Assembly (NCBI GenBank): GCA_019240015.1
Contig: JAFAZB010000370.1
Location: forward strand, 1 to 7,019
DNA: 7,019 bases
Source of the DNA: Solirubrobacterales bacterium
Lineage (GTDB): Bacteria; Actinomycetota; Thermoleophilia; Solirubrobacterales; Solirubrobacteraceae
Reading direction: 5' to 3'
Below are positions 1 through 5,340 of this stretch, in pieces (position 1 is the first letter of the stretch; every line of letters starts with the position of its first letter). The notes beneath the pieces were generated by a model that worked only from the letters and a program-made list of their open reading frames with translations, searched no databases and was not told the origin of the DNA. Both the position numbers and the translations under genes were made by a program.

Positions 1-829
1 CGAGACGCTCGCTGCGAACCAATCCGGCGACCGAGGTCTCGGCGTCCTCGAACAGCGCGTGCAGGGCGCGCACCGACATCGCGTAGGCGCGCGCGATCGA
101 GGCCGGACCGAGCAGCGGGTCCTGGAGGTGGGTGCGAACGTAGCGCCCGATCTCGGCCCGCGTGGCCGCCCGGACGGCGGAGCGACTCGTGGGCACGCAT
201 GGCTCCACCGCGGCGCGCAACAGCTCCAGTGCCGCGTTGGCGGCCGCCCCGCTGGCGGCCGGGTCGAGCCGCGACTGCTCGAGCGCGAGTGCGTTCATGT
301 ACCGCACCAGCAGCCGGGCTGGGGCGCTGCGATCCAGAGCGGGCAGCGCGCTGAGCTCCGCCAGCCGGGGACACACCGCCAGCACGCGGTCTCGGGGAAA
401 CAGCAGCGTGCGCTTGTGAAACGCCTCCACGATCTCCACGTCGGTCGGCTGCAGGCCGTCCCACAGGATCACGTCGCCGGCCTTGAGCGCCAGCTCACGG
501 CCGCCGCCCTCCCTGACTTTCTCGACGCCTTTGCAGACGAACTGGAACCCGAGCACGTTCTCCTCGGACGCTGCCGCCTCGCCGTCCATCACCATGCGGC
601 CGCGGTGGCCGAGAAACGGCGAGGCCGCGCAGTCCACGAGCATCACGTCGCCCACGGTCCTGCGGGTCACCGCACCGTAGAAGTCATCCGGGGTGCGGGG
701 AGTGGGATGCACCTCGAACGACAGGTGCGTGGCCGCGAGGATCTCGCTCCACGACTGGAGGCGCCGCGCGAGCCCGGCGCCTCTTGCGCGCCAGCGATCG
801 GGGGCACGGACTGGCGGGGTTCCTGGCAA
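1..829 (-). CDS. AraC-family transcriptional regulator (AraC_binding_2-type sensor), C-terminus cut by window edge
   Basis: Reading the minus strand gives an open frame of about 276 residues from a TTG at 829 to the window edge. Residues about 27-200 resemble the AraC_binding_2 (FeaR-like) N-terminal domain: WSEILAATHLSFEV, then a GDVMLVD strand, then LALKAGDVILWDG and a FPRDRVL segment. Residues about 222-276 start the AraC helix-turn-helix domain (RAEIGRYVRTHLQDP, SIARAYAMSVRALHALFEDA, then SVAGLVRSERL). The second helix-turn-helix, roughly 40 residues, lies outside the window. The start is uncertain: there is no ATG or GTG upstream of the conserved sensor start. TTG 829 lacks a Shine-Dalgarno, while an in-frame CTG at 853 has AGGAG six bases upstream; an in-frame stop at 865-863 bounds it. 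The gene is divergent from the dpgC-like operon, so it is the likely regulator of that operon, perhaps sensing an aromatic acid or amine as FeaR-type members do. Family call is firm; effector is inference. Confidence 0.85.
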   Translation of the reverse strand, partial: MPGTPPVRAPDRWRARGAGLARRLQSWSEILAATHLSFEVHPTPRTPDDFYGAVTRRTVGDVMLVDCAASPFLGHRGRMVMDGEAAASEENVLGFQFVCKGVEKVREGGGRELALKAGDVILWDGLQPTDVEIVEAFHKRTLLFPRDRVLAVCPRLAELSALPALDRSAPARLLVRYMNALALEQSRLDPAASGAAANAALELLRAAVEPCVPTSRSAVRAATRAEIGRYVRTHLQDPLLGPASIARAYAMSVRALHALFEDAETSVAGLVRSERL

Positions 830-855
830 GAACGATGCGAGCGCTTGCGCCAGAG

Positions 856-869
856 CTATCTCCTATCTC
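856..869. repeat. Tandem 7-bp direct repeat, CTATCTC x2
   Basis: Two perfect back-to-back copies of CTATCTC (GAGATAG on the minus strand) lie in the divergent promoter gap. AraC-family regulators commonly bind direct repeats, so this is a candidate half-site pair. The 7-bp period is shorter than usual for two helix-turn-helix contacts of one monomer, and the second copy also creates the AGGAG Shine-Dalgarno of the regulator gene (864-860, minus strand). It may be chance. Confidence 0.4.
860..864 (-). promoter_or_regulatory. AGGAG ribosome binding site that may set a CTG start for the AraC-type gene
   Basis: On the minus strand AGGAG is followed, after six bases, by an in-frame CTG at 853-851. 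The alternative TTG at 829 has no purine-rich stretch at the right distance. The motif therefore argues, weakly, for initiation at a rare CTG codon. It lies within the GAGATAG tandem repeat. Confidence 0.35.
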
Positions 870-900
870 TCCCTCGCGGACATGTCAGAGTCCGGAACCT

Positions 901-2091
901 ATGGTAATGCAGGCTGATCACGATCGAGCAGCTATTGCCGAGCGGTGCCAGCGCGCGCTGGCCCAGGCCGGCACTTCCGCGGTGGAGCTCTACGATCAGC
1001 TGACCGATGCCTGTAGCAGACCGCTACGGCTCGACGAGCTTCTGTTTGCTGCGGCCGAGCGAGTGCCGGGGCTGGTTCCGACGCCCCAGCAGATGGAGGC
1101 CGAGCGGGAGCGCAAGCTCGCCGACAAGCAGGGACTCGAGCTGGCCCAGGGGCTGCTAGCTGCCGAGCTGCTCGCCGACCCGCGGACGGGGCGCCACCTG
1201 GTGCAGTCGCATCTGCGTCCCACCGGCGAGGCGCTAGCGCGACTCGATCAGTTCCGTGAGCGCGGGGTGATCGAGCTCGGTCCGGTGACCGTCAAGCGGG
1301 CGGGCAGCGCGGGCGTGCTCGAGCTTCGTAACCCCCGACACCTCAATGCCGAGGACTGCCTGACGCTTCCGGAGACCGAGTGGGCAGTCGACCTGATCCT
1401 GCTCGACCCGCAGATCGAAGTCGGGGTGTTCCGCGGCGGCGTCGTGGACCACCCGCGCTACGCCGGCCAGCGAGTGTTCGGCTCGGGCATCAACCTGACC
1501 CACCTCTACCACGGGAAGATCGACTTCCTGTTCTACCTGATCCGCGATCTCGGCTACGTGAACAAGATCTACCGTGGCGTGCTCGGGAGCCGGGGGCCGA
1601 CCGAGAAGCTGTGGATCGCCGCAGTCGAGAAGTTCGCGATCGGCGGCGCGTGTCAGCTGCTGCACGTGGTCGATCACGTGATCGCCACGCGGGGCGCCCG
1701 CCTGTACCTGCCGGCACGCAAGGAGGGGATCATCCCGGGGGCCTCCAACCTGCGGCTGCCGCGGTTCGTCGGCGACCGCGCCGCGCGCCAGGCGATCCTC
1801 TCCGGGCGAGAGTGGGTGGCCGGTGAGCCCGACGCAGCGATGCTTTGCGACGAGGTCGTAGCTCCCGAGCAGGTGGACGGCGCGCTCAGCGACCGCATCG
1901 AGGCGCTGACCAGCTCCGGTCTGGTCAATGCCGCCGCCAATCGCAGCGCGCTGCGGGTCGGCGCCGAGCCCCTCGACCTGTTTCGCAAGTACATGTCGGT
2001 CTACGCCCGCGAGCAGGCGTACTGTCATCTGAGCCCGGCGCTCGTGCGCAACCTGGAGCAGCACTGGAATGCCGACCGGCGCCGCCTCTGA
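901..2091 (+). CDS. dpgC: DpgC-like cofactor-independent dioxygenase, (3,5-dihydroxyphenyl)acetyl-CoA 1,2-dioxygenase family
   Basis: DpgC enzymes are crotonase-superfamily proteins that use O2 without metal or cofactor to convert 3,5-dihydroxyphenylacetyl-CoA into 3,5-dihydroxyphenylglyoxylate, cleaving the thioester and releasing CoA. From ATG 901 the protein has 396 residues: a helical N-terminal region (about 1-125) as in DpgC, then the crotonase core. Core marks are NAEDCLTLPETEWAVDLI (149-166), RVFGSGINLTHLYHGKI (191-207, oxyanion-hole strand), AVEKFAIGGACQLL (241-254, second oxyanion-hole glycines) and PARKEGIIPGASNLRL (271-286). These are specific to DpgC rather than to ordinary enoyl-CoA hydratases. 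ATG 907 is an alternative; an upstream in-frame ATG at 784 would give 435 residues, nearer to antibiotic-cluster DpgC length, but the extra 39 residues run into the regulator gene and look non-coding. No strong Shine-Dalgarno is visible. It is the first gene of a plus-strand operon. Exact aryl substrate is unproven. Confidence 0.88.
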   Translation: MVMQADHDRAAIAERCQRALAQAGTSAVELYDQLTDACSRPLRLDELLFAAAERVPGLVPTPQQMEAERERKLADKQGLELAQGLLAAELLADPRTGRHLVQSHLRPTGEALARLDQFRERGVIELGPVTVKRAGSAGVLELRNPRHLNAEDCLTLPETEWAVDLILLDPQIEVGVFRGGVVDHPRYAGQRVFGSGINLTHLYHGKIDFLFYLIRDLGYVNKIYRGVLGSRGPTEKLWIAAVEKFAIGGACQLLHVVDHVIATRGARLYLPARKEGIIPGASNLRLPRFVGDRAARQAILSGREWVAGEPDAAMLCDEVVAPEQVDGALSDRIEALTSSGLVNAAANRSALRVGAEPLDLFRKYMSVYAREQAYCHLSPALVRNLEQHWNADRRRL

Positions 2092-3385
2092 GCCCCTGAT
2101 CTGGGATCGGGCGGAGACGCTCAGCCGAGACGAGCTGCAGGCGCTCCAGCTGCAGCGCCTGCGCGCGACGGTAGCGCGCATCCTGACGGCCCAACCGGCG
2201 GGCGCGGAGCGGCTCGCGAGCGTCGGCATCGGCTCGCCCGACGAGCTCGGCTCGCTGACCGACCTCGAGCGGCTGCCGTTCAGCGACAAGGAGGACCTGC
2301 GCGGGCAGTACCCCTTCGGACTGCTCGCGGTTCCCCGCGAGCAACTGGTCAGGCTCCACGCCTCCAGCGGAACGCACGGCAAGCCCACCGTAGTCGGTTA
2401 CACCCGCGCCGACCTGGACAGCTGGACCGAGGTTATGGCCCGCTGCATGACGATGGCCGGGGTCAGTCCGGGGATGCTGATCCACAACGCCAACGGCTAC
2501 GGGCTATTCACCGGCGGGCTCGGGTTCCATCACGGAGGGGAGCGCTTGGGGGCCACGGTGGCGCCGGTATCGGTCGGCTCGACCGCCCGCCAGGCGATGC
2601 TGGTGCTCGACCTCGGCCCCCAGGTTCTGGTCAGCACTCCCTCCTACGCGCTGGTGATCGCCGAGGCGATTCTCGAAGCGGGGGCCGACCCCCACCGCAC
2701 CCCGCTCGAGCTCGGCCTGTTCGGTGGCGAGCCCTGGACCGAGGGGATGCGCGCCGAGATCGAGCGGGTCCTGCCGCTGAAGGCGATCAACTTCTACGGC
2801 CTGTCTGAGATGTGCGGTCCGGGGGTCGCCGCCGAGTGTGTGACCGCCAGGGCCGGGCTGCATGTCCAGGAGGATCACTTCCTGGTCGAGGTGATCGACC
2901 CGAGCGATAGCCGGCGGCTGGGCCCCGGGGTCGAAGGCGAGCTCGCGTTCACCACCCTGACCAAGGAGGCGATGCCGCTGCTGCGCTACCGCACCGGGGA
3001 CATCGGCACGGTCACCGAGCAGCCGTGCGCATGCGGCCGCACCACGGCCAGGCTGACCGGCTTGCGGGGCCGCCGCGACGAGATGTTGATCATCCGCGGC
3101 GTCAACCTCCATCCCTCGAGCGTCGAGCAGCTGTTGCTGGGCGTTGACGCGGTCGCTCCCCACTACCGCTTGATCGTCGAGCGACCCCGAGCGCTCGACG
3201 AGCTGACGGTGGAGTGCGAACCCGTCGATCGCGAAACCGACCCGCAACGGCTCCGGGCGGAGATCGAACGCCTGCTGCGCGAGCACACCGGGCTCCGGAT
3301 CGTCGTCGCGGTGCTGGAGCCCGGCTCGATTCCCCGCAGCGAGGGCAAGGCGGTGCGCGTGATCGATCGCCGCGGGCAGAGCTAG
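2069..3385 (+). CDS. paaK: Phenylacetate-CoA ligase (PaaK)-type AMP-forming arylacetate-CoA ligase
   Basis: The enzyme should activate an arylacetate with ATP and CoA to arylacetyl-CoA, AMP and pyrophosphate, in the cytoplasm. At 438 residues it has normal PaaK length. Visible marks: P-loop HASSGTHGKP (97-106), NGYGLFTGGLGFHHG (142-156), YGLSE (243-247), YRTGD (307-311), CACGR (320-324, matching the family CPCGR), the hinge RGRRDEMLIIRGVN (333-346), and a C-terminal IPRSEGKA with the candidate catalytic lysine at 427. Two departures from the usual family pattern are SSGTHG instead of SSGTTG and loss of the N-terminal PFYR segment (here QPAGAERL, about 42-49). The ATG at 2069 overlaps the 3' end of the dpgC-like gene by 23 bp, with GGAG at 2055-2058, so translation is probably coupled. 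The neighbour suggests the natural substrate is the acid whose CoA ester the dioxygenase uses, possibly a dihydroxyphenylacetate (inference). Confidence 0.9.
   Translation: MPTGAASEPLIWDRAETLSRDELQALQLQRLRATVARILTAQPAGAERLASVGIGSPDELGSLTDLERLPFSDKEDLRGQYPFGLLAVPREQLVRLHASSGTHGKPTVVGYTRADLDSWTEVMARCMTMAGVSPGMLIHNANGYGLFTGGLGFHHGGERLGATVAPVSVGSTARQAMLVLDLGPQVLVSTPSYALVIAEAILEAGADPHRTPLELGLFGGEPWTEGMRAEIERVLPLKAINFYGLSEMCGPGVAAECVTARAGLHVQEDHFLVEVIDPSDSRRLGPGVEGELAFTTLTKEAMPLLRYRTGDIGTVTEQPCACGRTTARLTGLRGRRDEMLIIRGVNLHPSSVEQLLLGVDAVAPHYRLIVERPRALDELTVECEPVDRETDPQRLRAEIERLLREHTGLRIVVAVLEPGSIPRSEGKAVRVIDRRGQS
3382..3385. other. Shared CTAG: stop codon of both convergent genes
   Basis: The palindrome CTAG reads TAG on the plus strand at 3383-3385, ending the PaaK-type gene, and TAG on the minus strand at 3384-3382, ending the acetoacetyl-CoA synthetase-type gene. 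There is no spacer between the convergent operons. I see no strong hairpin with a T-tract; GGGC (3374-3377) and GCCC (3385-3388) could form only a weak 4-bp stem. Confidence 0.95.
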
Positions 3386-5340
3386 CCCCCTCGTCGCCCC
3401 TCCGCGAACGCTACGAACGCGTCGAGCGCCTCGGGCTTGGCGAGCGCGTCGCGGCTTGCCACCTCCTCGGGCCGGGCTCCCAGCAGGATCCGCTTGACCG
3501 GCGTCTCGAGCTTCTTGGCGGTCAGCGTGCGGGGGATCCCGGGCACCGAGACGATCGTGTCGGGCACGTGGCGGGGCGAGAGCTCCTGGCGCAGCGCAGC
3601 CGAGATCCGCGCGCGCAGCGCGTCGTCGAGCGCCACGCCCTCGGCGGGGACCACGAACAGCAGCAGCTCGCCCAGGCCGCCGCCCTCGTCCTCCAGGTGC
3701 ACCACCAGCGCGTCGACGATCTCGGGCATGTCCTCGACCAGCGCGTAGAACTCACCCGTGCCGAGTCGCACTCCGCCCCGGTTGAGCGTCGCGTCGGAGC
3801 GCCCGGTGATGATGCAGCTGCCGCGCTCGGTGAACTTGATCCAGTCCCCCTGGCGCCAGACCCCCGGGTAGCGATCGAAGTACGACGCTCGGTATCGCTC
3901 GCCGTCCGGATCGTTCCAGAGCGCGACCGGCATCGAGGGCATCGGCTGCCTGATCACCAGCTCGCCGAGCTCCCCGACGATCTCGTTGCCGTCGGGATCG
4001 AAGGCTTGGGCGTCGACCCCCAGGCAGCGGCCCGAGATCTCGCCTTCGTAGACCGGCTGCGCGAACGATCCGGACACGATCCCGGTGCACACGTCGGTCC
4101 CGCCCGAGCCGTTGAGCAGCAGCAGCCCACGGTCGAACTGGTCGTACACGTAGCGGTATCCCTCCGGCGGCAGCGGCGACCCGGCTGTGCACAGCGCCCG
4201 GATCGAACCGAGCTCGCACTCGCGTGCCGGGCGCAGCCCGGCCTTGCGGCAGGCCATCAGATACGGGGGGCTGACCCCCATCACGGTTGGCTGCAGGCGC
4301 TCGGCCAGCCGCCACTGCTCGAGCAGGTCGGGCCAGGCGGGATCCCCGTCCAACATCACGATCGAGGCCCGCAGCAGCAGCGCCGAGACGAGCGCGTTCC
4401 ACATCATCCAGGCGGTGGTCGAGAACCACTGGAGCCGCCCGCCCGGCTTCAGGTCCCACCCGAGCCCCTGGTTCTTGACGTGCTCGACGAGCTGGCCGCC
4501 GTGGCAGTGGACGATCGCCTTGGGCAGCCCGGTGGTACCCGAGGAGAACAGGACGTAGAGCGGCTGCTCGAATGGCACCGGGGCGAACTCGAGCGGCGCC
4601 GACTCGGCCAGCAGCTGCTCCCAGCTGACGGCATCGGGGATCGTCGCCTCGCCATAGGGCACCGAGACCACCGTCTGGACCGTCGGGAGGCGCGCGCGGA
4701 TCGCCGCCAGCTCGGCGCGTCGGTCGACGTAGCGATCGCGAAAGCCGTAGCCACCGACCGCGAGCAGCACCCGCGGCTCGATCTGGGCGAAGCGGTCGAC
4801 CACGCTGCGCGTCCCGAACTCGGGCGCGCAGCTGGCCCAGATCGCGCCGATGCTGGCGGTGGCGATGAACGCCACCAGGGTCTCCGGGATGTTTGGCATG
4901 TACGCGACCACCCGGTCGCCGGGTTGCACCCCAAGGCGCAGCAGGCCGGCACGGGCGCGGGCGACCTGCGAGCGCAGCTCGCCGAAGGTCAGCTCGAGTG
5001 GCGCTCGCGTCTGCGAGTGCGCGAGCACCGCCACCCGGTCGCGGTCCTCCTCGGTGCCCACCAGATGCTCGGCGTAGTTCAGCCGGGCGCCCACGAACCA
5101 CTCGGCGCCGGGCATCTCCCGCGATCCCAGGACCCGCTCGTAGGGCGCGTGAGCGCGCAACCCGAAGAACCGCCAGACGGCTTCCCAGAAGCCCTCCAAG
5201 TCCTCCACCGACCAGCGCCACAGCTCGTCGTAGGACTGCACGCCGGAGCCGCGCTCGGTGCGCAGCCAGCCCATGAAGCGCCCGATCTCGGTGCTCTGCT
5301 CCAGATCAGCCGGAGGGCTCCAAAGGACTTCCCCGGTCAT
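3382..5340 (-). CDS. aacS: Acetoacetate-CoA ligase (acetoacetyl-CoA synthetase), ANL superfamily
   Basis: The predicted reaction is acetoacetate + ATP + CoA to acetoacetyl-CoA + AMP + pyrophosphate, feeding acetoacetate into thiolase and central metabolism. From ATG 5340 the protein has 652 residues, the normal length for this family. The N-terminus has the expected LWSPP start followed by FMGWL, then GAEWFVGARLNYAEH. The core has PNIPETLVAFIATASIGAIW, SSGTTGLPKAIVHCHGG (P-loop, about 266-282), LNGSGGTDVCTG (409-420), GDWIKF (498-503) and GRSDATLNRGGVRLGTGE (513-530). The C-terminal TAKKLETPVKRIL (607-619) carries the expected catalytic lysine. ATG 5340 overlaps the TGA of the upstream molybdenum hydroxylase gene as ATGA. 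A GGGAGG lies directly against this ATG, too close for standard use, so coupling or an alternative GTG start at 5376 is possible. Family assignment is firm; another short beta-keto or hydroxy acid as substrate cannot be excluded. Confidence 0.9.
   Translation of the reverse strand: MTGEVLWSPPADLEQSTEIGRFMGWLRTERGSGVQSYDELWRWSVEDLEGFWEAVWRFFGLRAHAPYERVLGSREMPGAEWFVGARLNYAEHLVGTEEDRDRVAVLAHSQTRAPLELTFGELRSQVARARAGLLRLGVQPGDRVVAYMPNIPETLVAFIATASIGAIWASCAPEFGTRSVVDRFAQIEPRVLLAVGGYGFRDRYVDRRAELAAIRARLPTVQTVVSVPYGEATIPDAVSWEQLLAESAPLEFAPVPFEQPLYVLFSSGTTGLPKAIVHCHGGQLVEHVKNQGLGWDLKPGGRLQWFSTTAWMMWNALVSALLLRASIVMLDGDPAWPDLLEQWRLAERLQPTVMGVSPPYLMACRKAGLRPARECELGSIRALCTAGSPLPPEGYRYVYDQFDRGLLLLNGSGGTDVCTGIVSGSFAQPVYEGEISGRCLGVDAQAFDPDGNEIVGELGELVIRQPMPSMPVALWNDPDGERYRASYFDRYPGVWRQGDWIKFTERGSCIITGRSDATLNRGGVRLGTGEFYALVEDMPEIVDALVVHLEDEGGGLGELLLFVVPAEGVALDDALRARISAALRQELSPRHVPDTIVSVPGIPRTLTAKKLETPVKRILLGARPEEVASRDALAKPEALDAFVAFAEGRRGG

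Larger units (their letters stand above)
830..900. promoter_or_regulatory. Divergent intergenic region between the AraC-type regulator and the dpgC-like operon
   Basis: This is the only non-coding gap of any size in the window, about 71 bp between the divergent start codons (about 47 bp if the regulator starts at CTG 853). It must hold the promoters of both transcripts and probably the operator of the regulator. It contains a tandem 7-bp repeat (856-869) and an imperfect inverted repeat at 837-848 (GCGAGC / GCTTGC, one mismatch). I see no convincing sigma-70 -35/-10 pair with proper spacing. TTGCGC at 845-850 is followed by TATCTC boxes only 6 and 13 bases away. Confidence 0.55.

Noticed and set aside
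784..900. Upstream ATG extension of the dpgC-like gene
   Set aside because: The added 39 residues overlap the regulator gene and do not resemble a DpgC N-terminus. ATG 901 fits the divergent layout better, though the 435-residue total is close to antibiotic-cluster DpgC length.
59..907. Open plus-strand frame of 282 codons at the left end
   Set aside because: It is rich in Arg, Gly, Ala and His with no domain, while the minus strand of the same stretch gives a clear AraC-family protein.
901..2091. Generic enoyl-CoA hydratase for beta-oxidation
   Set aside because: The N-terminal helical region, the EDCLTLPETEWAVD segment and the INLTHLYHGKI segment are DpgC features not found in ordinary hydratases.
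1234..2388. Minus-strand frame of 384 codons opposite the dpgC-like and paaK-type genes
   Set aside because: It crosses the junction of two well-supported plus-strand genes and shows no recognisable motif.
3317..3330. Short palindrome GAGCCCGGCTC near the end of the paaK-type gene, considered as a terminator
   Set aside because: It lies inside coding sequence encoding a conserved segment before the catalytic lysine and has no following T-tract.
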